Shown piece by piece: positions 26,459 to 35,869 of a DNA stretch of 64,000 bases. The stretch covers positions 62,001 to 126,000 of the forward strand of contig CAVZBX010000002.1 of NCBI GenBank assembly GCA_963773655.1, written 5' to 3'. Position numbers and translations under genes: made by a program. The notes under the pieces were generated by a model that searched no databases, was not told the origin of the DNA, and worked only from the letters and a program-made list of their open reading frames with translations. This DNA is from DASSQJ01 sp963773655 (GTDB taxonomy: Bacteria; Actinomycetota; Actinomycetes; Actinomycetales; Dermatophilaceae). Within the stretch, counting starts at the first letter, position 1. Every line of letters begins with the position of its first letter.

Positions 26459-27480
26459 ACACGCCCACGACCACCTCGACCCTCCTCGGGCGGCCCGGTG
26501 CCGTCGCTGCCGAGGGCCTGGACTCCGGGGTCGCGGCCCACTACGGCGACCCGATGCGCGAACAGCGCCTCCTCGCCGAGGGCCTTGCCTGCGTCGACCT
26601 CTCCCACCGGGGGGTCGTCACCGTGGCCGGCCGGGACCGGCTGTCCTGGCTGCACTCGATGACCACCCAGGAGCTCACCGGCCTGGCTCCCAGGCAGTCG
26701 CGCGAGTCGCTGGTGCTCTCCCCCAAGGGACACGTCGAGCACGCCCTCCACGTCGTCGACGACGGGGAGCGGACGTGGCTCTCGGTCGAGCCGGGCACCG
26801 CGCCGGCGCTCGTCGCGTGGCTGGAGTCGATGCGGTTCATGCTGCGGGTGGAGGTCGAGGACGTCTCGGCGGACTGGGCCGTGCTCGGTGAGCCGCTGGG
26901 CGCCGAGTCGGTCGACGGCGAGCCGCTCGCGTGGGTGGACCCGTGGCCGGACCTCGTCGGCGACACCGCCGCGTACGGGCCGGTCGAGGGACACCCGGCC
27001 GAGGGGCGTGCATGGCGTGAGCTGCTCGTCCCCCGCGGAACCCTCGCGGAGGCGGTCGGAGACCGTCCGCTCGCGGGCACGTGGGCCGCCGAGGCGCTGC
27101 GGGTCGCCGCGTGGCGGCCCCGGCTGGGCGCCGAGACCGACCACCGCACCATCCCCCACGAGCTCGACTGGCTGCGCACCGCGGTCCACCTGCACAAGGG
27201 CTGCTACCGCGGGCAGGAGACGATCGCGCGGGTGCACAACCTCGGCCGACCGCCGCGGCGGCTGGTCTTCCTCCACCTCGACGGCTCGGGGCACGTCGTC
27301 CCGGACGCGGGGGCCGCGGTCGTGTCGGGCGACCGGGAGGTGGGCCGGCTCACGACCGTCGCCCGGCACCACGAGGACGGTCCGGTGGCGCTCGCGGTCG
27401 TCAAGCGTTCGGTGCCGCCGGACGCGGATCTTCTCGTCGAGGGGGTCGCAGCCGCACAGACCGTCGTCGTCAGCGCCTGA
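26455..27480 (+). CDS. ygfZ: YgfZ/GcvT family folate-binding protein
   Basis: A 341-residue protein of the folate-dependent YgfZ/IBA57 group, which helps assemble or repair iron-sulfur clusters. The diagnostic motif K-G-C-Y-x-G-Q-E is present as KGCYRGQE, with the reactive cysteine, and the earlier GRDRLSWLHSMTTQEL matches the family. The GTG at 26455 has GGGAGG five bases upstream and overlaps the fur stop, so I prefer it to an ATG one codon earlier. Linkage to a Fur-type regulator fits iron-sulfur metabolism. Confidence 0.9.
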   Translation: MNTPTTTSTLLGRPGAVAAEGLDSGVAAHYGDPMREQRLLAEGLACVDLSHRGVVTVAGRDRLSWLHSMTTQELTGLAPRQSRESLVLSPKGHVEHALHVVDDGERTWLSVEPGTAPALVAWLESMRFMLRVEVEDVSADWAVLGEPLGAESVDGEPLAWVDPWPDLVGDTAAYGPVEGHPAEGRAWRELLVPRGTLAEAVGDRPLAGTWAAEALRVAAWRPRLGAETDHRTIPHELDWLRTAVHLHKGCYRGQETIARVHNLGRPPRRLVFLHLDGSGHVVPDAGAAVVSGDREVGRLTTVARHHEDGPVALAVVKRSVPPDADLLVEGVAAAQTVVVSA

Positions 27481-27532
27481 CCGTCGAAGATCCTCCACCA
27501 CCGGATGGCCGTGGGGCTGCCATGATGGCGCC

Positions 27533-28384
27533 ATGACGACGTCGCCCGCCGCCGGCACCCTCATCACCGTCGCCCCCACCGGGGCGGAGCACGCCAAGGC
27601 CGACGTGCCCCAGCTCCCGACCACCCTCGAGGAGCTCGTGGAGACGGCCCGGCGCTGCGAGGCGGCGGGTGCCTCGCTCATCCACCTGCACCTGCGCGAC
27701 GCCGAGCACGCGCCGACCCTCGACCCCGGCATCCTGCGCGACGCGGTCGACGCGGTGCGGGAGGCCACCGACCTCGTCGTCCAGCTCTCGACGGGCGGCT
27801 CGGTGCACGACCCCCTCGAGTCCCGCCTGACCGTGCTCGACGCCGAGCCGGACTCCTGCTCGCTCACCTGCGGCACGACCAACTTCGGGGACGACGTCTT
27901 CCTCAACCCGTGGCCGTTCATGAGCGAGCTCTACGTACTCGCCCGGGAGCGGGAGGTGGTGCCGGAGTTCGAACTGTTCGACCTCGGGCACGTGCACGCG
28001 CTGCGCCGCCTCCTCGACACCCACGGCCTGCCCTTCGGGGGACGGGTGCACGTCGACTTCGTGACCGGGGTGCCCGGCGGGATGCCGGCGACCACGTCCG
28101 CGCTGATGGCGGGGGTCGGGATGCTGCCGGCCGAGGTGACCTCGTGGTCGGCCACGGGCATCGGCCGGGGGCACCTGCCCGTGATGGCGGCAGCCCTCTC
28201 CGCCGGGGGCCACCTGCGGGTCGGGATGGAGGACAACACCGTGTTCCGGCGTGGGCAGCAGGTGCAGCACAACGACGAGCTCGTGGCCCGGGCCGCCGAG
28301 CTGGCGACGCTGCTGCAGCGGCCGCCGCTCACCACCGCCCAGGCCCGCGAGCTGCTCGGGGTCAAGGACCGCCGCAGCCGCTGA
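27533..28384 (+). CDS. BKACE (DUF849) beta-keto acid cleavage family enzyme
   Basis: A 283-residue TIM-barrel enzyme of the DUF849/BKACE family, which cleaves beta-keto acids with acetyl-CoA using zinc. The metal and substrate motifs are visible: VAPTGAEHAK at the start, SLIHLHLRD with the zinc histidines, and FELFDLGHV. The C-terminal GHLRVGMEDNTVFRRGQ is the CoA-side signature. The substrate of each subgroup differs and cannot be told here. The ATG at 27533 lies six bases after CATGAT, so it is probably leaderless and not part of the fur-ygfZ operon. Confidence 0.85.
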   Translation: MTTSPAAGTLITVAPTGAEHAKADVPQLPTTLEELVETARRCEAAGASLIHLHLRDAEHAPTLDPGILRDAVDAVREATDLVVQLSTGGSVHDPLESRLTVLDAEPDSCSLTCGTTNFGDDVFLNPWPFMSELYVLAREREVVPEFELFDLGHVHALRRLLDTHGLPFGGRVHVDFVTGVPGGMPATTSALMAGVGMLPAEVTSWSATGIGRGHLPVMAAALSAGGHLRVGMEDNTVFRRGQQVQHNDELVARAAELATLLQRPPLTTAQARELLGVKDRRSR

Positions 28385-28455
28385 GCCGCCCGGCCGTGTC
28401 CGCGGGGTGGACCGGATTCCTCCTTCGGGGCGACCGTGACCCATAATCTCCGGTT

Positions 28456-28956
28456 ATGAACACTCTGCGTTCCGCGTTCGACTTCCCCGCGGTGGTCAAC
28501 GAGAAGGCGGCCCGCGTCGTCGCCGCCGGCGTCGTGCTCCTCGCCGGGGCGACCATCCTCACCGGGTGGCTCTGGCTGGCCGTGGTGCTGGCGCTGGGCT
28601 TCGCGCTGCGCGTGGCCTCCGGTCCCCGCCTCGACCCGCTGGGCCGGTTCGCTGCCCGCGTCGTGGCCCCGCACCTGGGCCGCCCCCGCCCGGTGTCCGG
28701 TACCCCCAAGCGCTTCGCGCAGGGGGTGGGCCTGGTCTTCTCCGGGGCGGCCGTGGTGGCGTATGCGCTCGGAGCGAGCGGGGTGGCCGGCGGGGTGCTC
28801 GGGGTGCTGGTGCTGTTCGCGGCCCTCGAGGCCGGCATCGGGTTCTGCGCGGGGTGCTACGCGTTCGCCCTCCTCATGCGCGCCGGCATCGTCTCGGACG
28901 ACACCTGCGTGGAGTGCGGCGACATCACCCTCCGCCGCCCCGTCGCGGCGTCCTGA
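28456..28956 (+). CDS. DUF4395 membrane protein
   Basis: A 166-residue membrane protein of the DUF4395 family with about three or four helices. A cysteine pair within the membrane region (FCAGCYAFAL) and another in the tail (DDTCVECGD) are conserved in this family and suggest thiol chemistry; homologues often sit beside sulfurtransferase and thioredoxin-like genes, but none is next to it here. The ATG at 28456 comes eight bases after CATAAT (28442-28447), so its leader is at most a base or two. Confidence 0.85.
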   Translation: MNTLRSAFDFPAVVNEKAARVVAAGVVLLAGATILTGWLWLAVVLALGFALRVASGPRLDPLGRFAARVVAPHLGRPRPVSGTPKRFAQGVGLVFSGAAVVAYALGASGVAGGVLGVLVLFAALEAGIGFCAGCYAFALLMRAGIVSDDTCVECGDITLRRPVAAS

Positions 28957-29133
28957 CCGCATCGGCCTCCGGGGGCATCCCCGCCGGGGCCCGGCCCTCA
29001 GGGTTCGACGACCTGCTCCGGGGGTGCCACCGCCGGCTGCACCGGGGGAACAGCCAGGGGGTGACGAGGTGTTGGGGGTGACCAGCGGAGCATCCCCCGG
29101 ACGGCGTGTGAACACCTTCACGCTTGCCCCAGT

Positions 29134-29162
29134 TTGCATTTGCTAACTGAAGCAAGCATAAT
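29134..29162 (+). promoter_or_regulatory. Promoter of the XRE regulator gene with a palindrome in its spacer
   Basis: TTGCAT (29134-29139) and CATAAT (29157-29162) are spaced by 17 bases, the best -35/-10 pair in the window. The spacer contains TTGCT-N6-AGCAA (29140-29155), a perfect inverted repeat suited to an operator. Transcription would start at 29169-29170, exactly at the GTG of the gene. Confidence 0.75.
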
Positions 29163-29169
29163 GGTACTC

Positions 29170-29535
29170 GTGAGTAGGAACCCGCTGAACGACCTGGGCA
29201 ACAGCCTCGGCGACTACCTGCGTGAGCAGCGCCAGGCCGCCAAGCTGTCCCTGCGTCAGCTGTCCGAGCTCGCCGGGGTGTCCAACCCCTACCTGTCCCA
29301 GATCGAGCGGGGGCTCAAGCGCCCCAGCGCCGAGATCCTCCAGCAGCTCGCCAAAGGGCTCGAGGTCTCGGCCGAGTCGCTCTACGTCCGCGCCGGCATC
29401 CTCGACGACGAGTACGCCGGCACCATCCCGCCGGTCGCCGACGTGCGGCGAGCCATCGCCGCCGACCCGGCCCTGACCGTGCGGCAGAAGAAGACCCTGA
29501 TCGACATCTACGAGTCCTACGTCGAGCAGGACTGA
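29170..29535 (+). CDS. XRE-type helix-turn-helix regulator
   Basis: A 121-residue protein with an N-terminal Cro/C1-type DNA-binding domain (LGDYLREQRQAAKLSLRQLSE ... NPYLSQIERGLKRPSAEIL; positions about 12-66) and a short helical tail. I chose the GTG at 29170 because the ATG at 29161 lies inside the -10 box and could not be transcribed from it. It is followed after 68 bp by an hbhA-like gene, the same order as Rv0474-Rv0475 in M. tuberculosis, so it may control that gene. The palindrome in its own promoter suggests autoregulation. Confidence 0.85.
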   Translation: MSRNPLNDLGNSLGDYLREQRQAAKLSLRQLSELAGVSNPYLSQIERGLKRPSAEILQQLAKGLEVSAESLYVRAGILDDEYAGTIPPVADVRRAIAADPALTVRQKKTLIDIYESYVEQD

Positions 29536-29603
29536 CGGCAGCGTCGCCGCCCTCGTTCCCGGACCCACCAACCAGATCCCGCCCAGCAGAAGGAGAACCC
29601 GAG

Positions 29604-30314
29604 ATGACCGTCCTCGAGGACCTCAGGAAGACCATCGACACCACCCCGCTGTACGCCGTCGTCGGCGCCACCGACCTCGCGGTCGAGAAGGCCCGTGAGG
29701 CCCGCGCCGACCTCGACAAGGCCCGTGCGGACCTCGTCAAGCGCGCCGAGACCGCCCGTGCGGACCTCGACAAGGCCCCCGCCACCGTGCAGTCCCGCGC
29801 CACCGCCATCGCCGACCAGGTCAAGGAGCTCCCGGCCCTCGCCCTCAACCAGGGCATGGTCGTCTCCGGCAAGGTCGTCGAGGGCTACGGCGACCTCGCC
29901 ACCCGCGGCAAGAGCCTGGTCAACCGGGTCCGCACCCAGAAGGCCACCCAGGACCTCGTCGCGCAGGCCGAGACCACGCTGGCCCAGGCCAAGGGTGCCG
30001 TCACCACCGCCCGCAAGGCCGCGACCGACATCGAGCGCAGCGCCAAGGCGACCATCACCACCGGCCGCCACGAGGCCGCCAAGGTCGCGAACGTGCTCAC
30101 CGACTCGGTCACCGAGGAGGCCAAGGTCGCCGAGACCGAGGTGAAGAAGTCCGCGAAGCGCACCCGCTCCGCCGCCAAGCGCACCTCGACCACGACGAAG
30201 AAGGCCGCCAAGCGCACGACCGCGTCCGCCAAGGGCGTGAGCACCAGCGCCCGCAAGACCGCGGTCGCCGCGGAGAAGGCCGCCGAGACCACCGCCGAGA
30301 AGATCGGCGACTGA
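29604..30314 (+). CDS. HbhA-like heparin-binding/helical surface protein
   Basis: A 236-residue protein resembling mycobacterial HbhA. The first 160 residues are a predicted long coiled coil with repeated KAREARADLDKARADL units, starting TPLYAVVGATDLAVEK as in HbhA. The last 70 residues are a lysine-, alanine- and threonine-rich tail (KKSAKRTRSAAKRTSTTTKK and similar), the part that in HbhA binds sulfated sugars. No signal peptide is present, as in HbhA. AAGGAG lies at good distance before the ATG. In a non-pathogen the role may instead concern adhesion, lipid bodies or DNA; I cannot tell. Confidence 0.8.
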   Translation: MTVLEDLRKTIDTTPLYAVVGATDLAVEKAREARADLDKARADLVKRAETARADLDKAPATVQSRATAIADQVKELPALALNQGMVVSGKVVEGYGDLATRGKSLVNRVRTQKATQDLVAQAETTLAQAKGAVTTARKAATDIERSAKATITTGRHEAAKVANVLTDSVTEEAKVAETEVKKSAKRTRSAAKRTSTTTKKAAKRTTASAKGVSTSARKTAVAAEKAAETTAEKIGD

Positions 30315-30325
30315 CCTCGCGCACC

Positions 30326-30387
30326 GTCACCGGACCCCTTTCCCGGTGACACCCCGCAGGCCGGGGGCCGGCTCGTCCGGCCCCCGG
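30326..30387. terminator. Two consecutive hairpins after the hbhA-like gene
   Basis: GTCACCGG (30326-30333) pairs with CCGGTGAC (30343-30350), and CCGGGGGCCGG (30361-30371) pairs with CCGGCCCCCGG (30377-30387) over a five-base loop. Both are perfect. No T-run follows, as is common for actinobacterial terminators. Confidence 0.65.
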
Positions 30388-30418
30388 TCGTCGCGTTCCC
30401 GCCGATAGGGTCGGGCCC

Positions 30419-31528
30419 GTGCCGATGCCGACCCCGCCCGCCCTGGCCGACGCGCCGGTCCTCGCCCACGTGACCCGCGGGGGCGTCGTCGAGTCCGCCC
30501 ACCGGGGCAGCGTCGCCGTCACCGCACCCGACGGCTCCCTGCTCCACGCCTGGGGCGACCCGCACGACCCGGTCCTGCCGCGCTCGAGCAACAAGCCGCT
30601 CCAGGCGGTCGCGATGCTGCGCGCCGGGCTGACCCTGCCCCGCCCCCACCTCGCGCTGGCCTGTGCCAGCCACAGCGCCGAGCCGTTCCACCTCGACGGC
30701 GTCCGGGAGATGCTCGCCGACGCCGGGCTCGCCGAGTCCGACCTCCAGAACACCCCGGACCTGCCGTACGACCCGGACGAGCGCGACGTGTGGATCGCCG
30801 CGGGCCGCACCGCCCGGCCACTGGCCCAGAACTGTTCGGGCAAGCACGCCGCGATGCTCGCCACGTGCCTGCTGGCCGGCTGGGACCTCAGCACCTACCG
30901 CGACCCCGAGCACCCGCTGCAGCGGCACATCGCCGCGACCATCGAGGACCTCACCGGCTCCCCGGTCACCGCTGCCCCGGTCGACGGCTGCGGTGCCCCG
31001 GTGATGGCGGTGCCCCTCGCCGGCCTGGCCCGTGCCCTCGGGCGGATCGCGAGCGCCGACCCGGGCACGCCCGAGGGTGCCGTGGCCGCCGCGATGCGTG
31101 CCCATCCGGAGCTCGTCGGCGGCACCCGCCGCGACGTCACCGCCCTGATGCGGGGCACCGACGGCCTCGTCGCCAAGGACGGCGCCGAGTCGGTCTACGC
31201 CGCCGGGCTCGCCGACGGCACCGGCATCGCCCTGAAGATCGCGGACGGCGGCCAGCGGGCCCGTCCCGTGGTGCTCGCGGCCGTGCTGCGCCGGCTCGGG
31301 GTCGAGTCCCGCGCCTACGCCCGCCTCGAGGACGCCCCCGTCCTCGGTCACGGCGAGCGCGTCGGCGCTGTGGTGGCCCACGGCATCCACGAGCCCGGCG
31401 AGGCCCTCGCCGGCGGTCCCCGTGCCGGCGGGCTGGGGGACCGCCCGGGCGACCCGGCCGACTCGGCCGACTCGGCCGACCCGGCCGACCCGGCCCGCCC
31501 GGCCGCACCGACCCGATCCGCCCGATGA
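30419..31528 (+). CDS. Asparaginase (type II-like, ansA family of actinobacteria and rhizobia)
   Basis: A 369-residue asparaginase of the family unrelated to E. coli AnsB. Conserved blocks are [39 protein letters not shown] and [13 protein letters not shown], which hold the active-site serine, lysine and cysteines. The GTG at 30419 lies seven bases after TAGGGT (30406-30411), so it is leaderless. The last 25 residues are a repeated Ser-Ala-Asp-Pro tail that is not part of the fold. Its stop overlaps the dtd start in ATGA. Confidence 0.87.
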   Translation: MPMPTPPALADAPVLAHVTRGGVVESAHRGSVAVTAPDGSLLHAWGDPHDPVLPRSSNKPLQAVAMLRAGLTLPRPHLALACASHSAEPFHLDGVREMLADAGLAESDLQNTPDLPYDPDERDVWIAAGRTARPLAQNCSGKHAAMLATCLLAGWDLSTYRDPEHPLQRHIAATIEDLTGSPVTAAPVDGCGAPVMAVPLAGLARALGRIASADPGTPEGAVAAAMRAHPELVGGTRRDVTALMRGTDGLVAKDGAESVYAAGLADGTGIALKIADGGQRARPVVLAAVLRRLGVESRAYARLEDAPVLGHGERVGAVVAHGIHEPGEALAGGPRAGGLGDRPGDPADSADSADPADPARPAAPTRSAR

Positions 31529-31950
31529 GGGCCGTGCTCCAGCGGGTCTCCACGGCCGCCGTCACCGTGGACGGCGAGGTGGTCGGACGGCTCGACCGAC
31601 CCGGCCTGGTCGCGCTCGTCGGGGTCAGCCACGACGACGGCCCCGAGCAGGTGGCCACGATGGCCCGCAAGATCGCCGAGCTGCGCATCCTCGACGGCGA
31701 GCGCTCGGTCTCGGACACCGGGGCACCCGTGCTCGTCGTCAGCCAGTTCACCCTCTACGCCGACACCCGCAAGGGCCGCCGGCCGTCGTGGAACGCCGCG
31801 GCCCCGGGGCCGGTGGCCGAGCCGGTCGTGGAGCAGGTCGTCGAGGCGCTGAGGGCTCGGGGGGTGCAGGTCGCCACCGGCCGCTTCGGGGCGCACATGG
31901 AGGTCGCACTGGTCAACGACGGGCCCGTCACCCTCGTCCTGGACGCCTGA
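31525..31950 (+). CDS. dtd: D-aminoacyl-tRNA deacylase
   Basis: A 141-residue DTD enzyme that removes D-amino acids (and glycine from tRNA-Ala) from mischarged tRNA. The two active-site motifs are intact: [15 protein letters not shown] and the C-terminal [11 protein letters not shown] with the cross-subunit Gly-Pro. The first residues [18 protein letters not shown] match the family start. Length is standard. The ATG overlaps the asparaginase stop, so they are co-translated. Confidence 0.95.
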   Translation: MRAVLQRVSTAAVTVDGEVVGRLDRPGLVALVGVSHDDGPEQVATMARKIAELRILDGERSVSDTGAPVLVVSQFTLYADTRKGRRPSWNAAAPGPVAEPVVEQVVEALRARGVQVATGRFGAHMEVALVNDGPVTLVLDA

Positions 31951-31966
31951 CACCTACCCTTGACCC

Positions 31967-32290
31967 ATGAGCATCATCTCGACCCTCCAGGGGTGGATCG
32001 TCCTCCTGCTGTCCCTCGCGGCCCTCGGTGTCGAGATCTACGCTCTCGTCGACTGTGCCCGCCGCCGCTCCGACGCCTTCACCGCCGCCGGCAAGCGCAC
32101 CAAGGGCTTCTGGCTCGCGGTCACCATGGTGGCCACCCTCCTCGGCTTCGTCTCGGTCGGCGGCCTGGGGGGCATCCTCGCGATCGTCGCCGTCATCGCC
32201 GCCGGGGTGTACCTCGCCGACGTCAAGCCGGCGCTGGACCAGGTCATGGGCAAGGGCCGCCGCAGCGACGGCCCCTACGGCCCCTGGTGA
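31967..32290 (+). CDS. DUF2516 membrane protein
   Basis: A 107-residue actinobacterial protein of the DUF2516 family (Rv0476-like). Three hydrophobic segments lie at about residues 10-27, 50-66 and 68-84, with a basic stretch DCARRRSDAF between the first two. Function is unknown. The ATG at 31967 follows TACCCT (31955-31960) by six bases, a leaderless start. It shares a 16-base convergent overlap with the methyltransferase gene. The order hbhA-DUF2516 is conserved with mycobacteria. Confidence 0.85.
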   Translation: MSIISTLQGWIVLLLSLAALGVEIYALVDCARRRSDAFTAAGKRTKGFWLAVTMVATLLGFVSVGGLGGILAIVAVIAAGVYLADVKPALDQVMGKGRRSDGPYGPW

Positions 32291-33123
32291 CCCGGCGTCG
32301 CCGCGGCCCCACCGGCCGCCGCCGGCCCTGACCGGGGCGCCACGGCCGCCCACGCGACGGTCAGCTCGCCGAGCCGCCACCGCGCCGGCCCGTCGAGCAG
32401 CGGCCAACCGGAGTCGCGGACGGCGGCCGCGGTGGCGAGGAACCGCTGCCGCACGCCGTAGGACGCCTGCGGCGCCTGCCGCGCCCACGCCTCGTCGAGC
32501 GCGCCGAGCAGCGCGTGCACGCCCTCGCCGGGCACGTTGCGGTGGATGAGCACCTTCGGCAGCCGCTCCGCCACCACCCCCGGCCGCTCCAGCCCCCGCA
32601 GCCGCCACGCGAGGGTCAGGTGCTGCGGGCCCTCCGCGGTGACGCCCACCCACGTGGCGAGGCGGCCCAGCTCGTCGCAGGTGCCGTCGACGAGGAGGCC
32701 GCGCTCGGCCAGCCGCGCCGTCGTCGTCGCCCATGCGCCCGCCACCTCGTCCTCGTCGTACTGGCGCAGCACGTTGAAGGCGCGGACCACGACGGGCCGG
32801 GCGCCCCCGTCGAGCGGCACCTCGAAGCCGCCGCGGCGGAAGACCAGGCCGGGGCGCTCGAGCGGACGGGCGGCCGCCACCCGCTCCGGGTCGATCTCGA
32901 CCCCGACGACGGTCACGTCGGGGCGCACCCGGCGCAGCCGGTCGTGCAGCTCGACCGCGGTCACCGGTGACGCGCCGTAGCCGAGGTCGACGACGACGGG
33001 CGGGCCGGGGGAGCGCCGCAGCCGCCAGGCCTGCGGCCCGGCGAGCCAGCGGTCGCACCGGCGCAGCCGGTTGGGGCCGGTCGTGCCCCGGGTGATCGTC
33101 CCCACGGGTCGCCGGCCGGTCAC
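32275..33123 (-). CDS. SAM-dependent methyltransferase-like protein
   Basis: A 282-residue Rossmann-like protein. The SAM-binding glycine motif is VVDLGYGASPVTAVEL, followed by the acidic loop VVGVEIDPERVAAARP, so cofactor binding is likely; the target is not known. The GTG at 33123 lies six bases after TACGCT on the complement, so I treat it as leaderless and prefer it to the GTG one codon before. It is divergent from the gene at 33183, whose own -10 lies 35 bp away. Confidence 0.75.
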   Translation of the reverse strand: MTGRRPVGTITRGTTGPNRLRRCDRWLAGPQAWRLRRSPGPPVVVDLGYGASPVTAVELHDRLRRVRPDVTVVGVEIDPERVAAARPLERPGLVFRRGGFEVPLDGGARPVVVRAFNVLRQYDEDEVAGAWATTTARLAERGLLVDGTCDELGRLATWVGVTAEGPQHLTLAWRLRGLERPGVVAERLPKVLIHRNVPGEGVHALLGALDEAWARQAPQASYGVRQRFLATAAAVRDSGWPLLDGPARWRLGELTVAWAAVAPRSGPAAAGGAAATPGHQGP

Positions 33124-33182
33124 CACCCCAGCGTAGGGGCGCCGGGCGGCCGCTCCCGGGTCGCCGGAATACCCTTGGCGGG

Positions 33183-33992
33183 GTGTGGGAGCGGCTGAGG
33201 GCACGGAACCGGGCGGGCGAGGTGAGCCTGTCGATGGTGGCCCTCGTGCTCTCGCTCACCGCCGCGCTCGCCCTCGGCCTCTCCTCGTGGCTTCCCCGGG
33301 CGCTCGCCCGCGACATCGGCATCGTCGACGTCGAGCCGGGCCTGCTCGAGGTGGCCCAGGGCGCCCACGGCGTGCAGTCGCTCGGCGCCGGCCTCTCGGT
33401 GACGCTCTACGACCGGGGCTTCCGCCTCGCCCGCAGCAGCACCGTGCTCGCCGACACCGTGACGCGGGGGTCCCCCGTCTCGGCCGTGTCCGGCGCCCTC
33501 GAGGAGGGCGGGGGCCACCCCCGCGAGACGGTGGACCGCGCGGTGAGCAACCTGCGCATCGACGCCGTCGTCCGCGAGGGCGAGACCGTCGTCTACAGCG
33601 GGGTCCTCTTCGACGACGACCAGTCCGTGTCGCTGCCTGCCCGGGTCGAGTTCGCCCCGGACGACGACGGCCGGATCCGGATGGACGTCTCGGTCCCGGA
33701 CGCGGACGCCGTCGTCCTCCACCTCGACTGGCGCCCCGCGACGACAGGGATCGCCCCGGCCCTGCCGGAGCGCAACCTCAAGGAGCGGGCCTACTGGGTG
33801 GACCCCGAGGTCGTCGAGCAGCCGGCGTTCACGTGGATCCTCGGCACCGACGTGTCGATCGGGCCGGTCGGTGCGCCCCGGGCGGTGGACCTGCGCCAGG
33901 ACGGGCGGATCGCCATCCACGCCTGGGCGGACAGAGCGGCCGTCACCGTCACCGACACCCCCCGGCCCGCCGTGTCAGACTCGACCTCATGA
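33183..33992 (+). CDS. Conserved membrane-anchored protein, function unknown
   Basis: A 269-residue protein with one N-terminal helix (about residues 17-38) followed by a soluble, mostly beta-rich outside domain of some 230 residues. I recognise no named family. The GTG at 33183 follows TACCCT (33170-33175) by seven bases, which fits a leaderless message. The stop overlaps the mshA start in ATGA, so it leads the mshA-ybjN operon; that position hints at an envelope role but does not prove one. Confidence 0.7.
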   Translation: MWERLRARNRAGEVSLSMVALVLSLTAALALGLSSWLPRALARDIGIVDVEPGLLEVAQGAHGVQSLGAGLSVTLYDRGFRLARSSTVLADTVTRGSPVSAVSGALEEGGGHPRETVDRAVSNLRIDAVVREGETVVYSGVLFDDDQSVSLPARVEFAPDDDGRIRMDVSVPDADAVVLHLDWRPATTGIAPALPERNLKERAYWVDPEVVEQPAFTWILGTDVSIGPVGAPRAVDLRQDGRIAIHAWADRAAVTVTDTPRPAVSDSTS

Positions 33993-35305
33993 CCGCACCG
34001 GCCCTGCCGCCCCGCCTGCGGCGCGTCGCCATGGTGACCGTGCACACCTCCCCGCTGGCCCAGCCCGGCACCGGGGACGCGGGCGGGATGAACGTCTACG
34101 TCCTCGAGGTCGCCCGGCAGCTCGCGCACCGGGGCATCGCCGTCGACCTGTTCACCCGGACCACGAGCGCGAGCCAGCGGGAGGTCGTCGAGGTCGAGCC
34201 CGGCGTCGTCGTCCGGCACGTCGCCGCCGGGCCGTACGAGGGCCTGTCGAAGGAGGACCTCCCCGGGCAGCTGTGCGCGTTCGCGGCCGGGATGATGCGC
34301 GTCGCCGCGCACGCGCCGGCCGGCTACTACGACCTGGTGCACTCGCACTACTGGCTCTCCGGCCAGGTGGGCTGGCTCGCCGCGGACCGGCTCGGGGTGC
34401 CGCTGGTCCACACGATGCACACGATGGCCCGGGTCAAGAACCTCCACCTCGCCGACGGTGACGAGCCCGAGCCGCTCGGCCGCGAGATCGGCGAGGCGCA
34501 GGTGGTCGACGCCGCCGACCGCCTCGTGGCGAACACCGATCGCGAGGCCGGCGAGCTCGTCGACCTCTACGACGCTGACCCGGCCCGGGTGTCCGTGGCC
34601 GAACCCGGTGTCGACCTCGCGACCTTCGCGCCCGGGCCCCAGGAGGTCGCCCGCGCCGAGCTCGGCGTCCCCCGCGACGCCGTGCTCCTGCTCTTCGTGG
34701 GCCGGATCCAGCCGCACAAGGGCCCCGACGTGCTGGTCCGGGCGGCCGCCGAGCTGGCCCGCCGCCGGCCCGACCTGCGTGACCGGCTCGTCGTGGGCAT
34801 CCTCGGCGGGGCCAGCGGGTCCGGGGTGCGCAGCCCGATGGGCCTGGACGCGCTCGCCGAGCGCCGCGGCATCGGCGCCAACGTGCGGCTGGTGCCCCCG
34901 GTCGACCGCGCCACGCTCGCCCAGTGGTACCGGGCCGCCGACGTCGTCGCGGTGCCGTCGCACAGCGAGTCCTTCGGCCTCGTCGCCGTCGAGGCCCTCG
35001 CCTGCGGCACCCCGGTCGTCGCGTCCAACGTCGGCGGCCTGCCCACCGCCGTCGGCGACGCCGGCCTCCTCGTCGACGGCCACGACACGGCCGACTGGGC
35101 CACCGCCCTGGGCCGGGTGGTGCTCGACCCCGAGCGCCGGGCGGTCCTGTCCCGGCGGGCCGCGGAGCACGCGGCCGGGTTCGGCTGGGGTCGCACCGCG
35201 AAGCGGCTGGAGCGGGTCTACCTCGAGGCGCTCGCGGGACGCAAGGACGTCTCCATCCACGACGCCGAGCGGCTGAGCGGCATCCCGCAGGCCGTCATCC
35301 CGTGA
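33989..35305 (+). CDS. mshA: D-inositol-3-phosphate glycosyltransferase (mycothiol synthesis)
   Basis: MshA adds N-acetylglucosamine from UDP-GlcNAc to inositol-3-phosphate, the first step of mycothiol synthesis. The 438-residue protein is a GT-B, family 4 enzyme. Typical MshA phrases are [19 protein letters not shown] for the nucleotide side, [14 protein letters not shown], and the catalytic E-x7-E in [19 protein letters not shown]. The ATG overlaps the upstream stop, and the ybjN start overlaps its own stop in GTGA. The order mshA-ybjN-gpm-senX3-regX3 is the same as in mycobacteria. Confidence 0.96.
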   Translation: MTAPALPPRLRRVAMVTVHTSPLAQPGTGDAGGMNVYVLEVARQLAHRGIAVDLFTRTTSASQREVVEVEPGVVVRHVAAGPYEGLSKEDLPGQLCAFAAGMMRVAAHAPAGYYDLVHSHYWLSGQVGWLAADRLGVPLVHTMHTMARVKNLHLADGDEPEPLGREIGEAQVVDAADRLVANTDREAGELVDLYDADPARVSVAEPGVDLATFAPGPQEVARAELGVPRDAVLLLFVGRIQPHKGPDVLVRAAAELARRRPDLRDRLVVGILGGASGSGVRSPMGLDALAERRGIGANVRLVPPVDRATLAQWYRAADVVAVPSHSESFGLVAVEALACGTPVVASNVGGLPTAVGDAGLLVDGHDTADWATALGRVVLDPERRAVLSRRAAEHAAGFGWGRTAKRLERVYLEALAGRKDVSIHDAERLSGIPQAVIP

Positions 35306-35817
35306 GCGCCGCCGAGCTCACCCGGGTGGTCGAGGACTACCTCGAGGCCTCCGGCCACGACTGGGAGCGCGGCGCCCGCGACGGCGAGCTCGTCGTCGTC
35401 CTCCCGGGGGAGCGCAAGCTGCGCACGGTGGCCTCGCTCGTCTGCGGCGAGCAGGCGCTGTCGGTGTCGGCGTTCGTCATCCGCAACCCCGACGAGAACC
35501 ACGCCGAGGTCTACCGCTTCCTGCTCGGCCGCAACCTGCGCCTGCCCGGCGTGGCCTACGCCGTCGACCGCTCCGGTGACGTCTACCTGACCGGCCGGGT
35601 GCCGGCGGCGGGCGTGGACGCCGACCAGCTCGACCGGCTGCTCGGGGTCGTGCTCACCGCCGCCGACGAGCCGTTCAACGAGCTGCTCGCGCTCGGCTTC
35701 CTCACCTCCATGCGCAAGGAGTGGGAGTGGCGGGTCGACCGTGGCGAGAGCCTGCGCAACCTCGAGGCGTTCCGCCACCTGCTCGAGCGCCCGGGGGACC
35801 CCACACCGGCCGAGTGA
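35302..35817 (+). CDS. YbjN domain-containing protein
   Basis: A 171-residue protein of the YbjN family (Rv0487-like), with a fold resembling type III secretion chaperones. Conserved parts include [38 protein letters not shown] and [14 protein letters not shown]. The family's biochemical role is unknown; E. coli YbjN affects motility and stress. Its GTG start overlaps the mshA stop, so it belongs to the mshA operon. Confidence 0.88.
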   Translation: MSAAELTRVVEDYLEASGHDWERGARDGELVVVLPGERKLRTVASLVCGEQALSVSAFVIRNPDENHAEVYRFLLGRNLRLPGVAYAVDRSGDVYLTGRVPAAGVDADQLDRLLGVVLTAADEPFNELLALGFLTSMRKEWEWRVDRGESLRNLEAFRHLLERPGDPTPAE

Positions 35818-35869
35818 CGTCCGTTGCGGCGGCCCGGGCGCCGGCCCCCGTGGTCGCTAGGGTGGCGCC

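Noticed and set aside
29161..29163. ATG as the start of the XRE gene.
   Set aside because: It overlaps the -10 box CATAAT, so a transcript from that promoter would begin after it; GTG 29170 fits.
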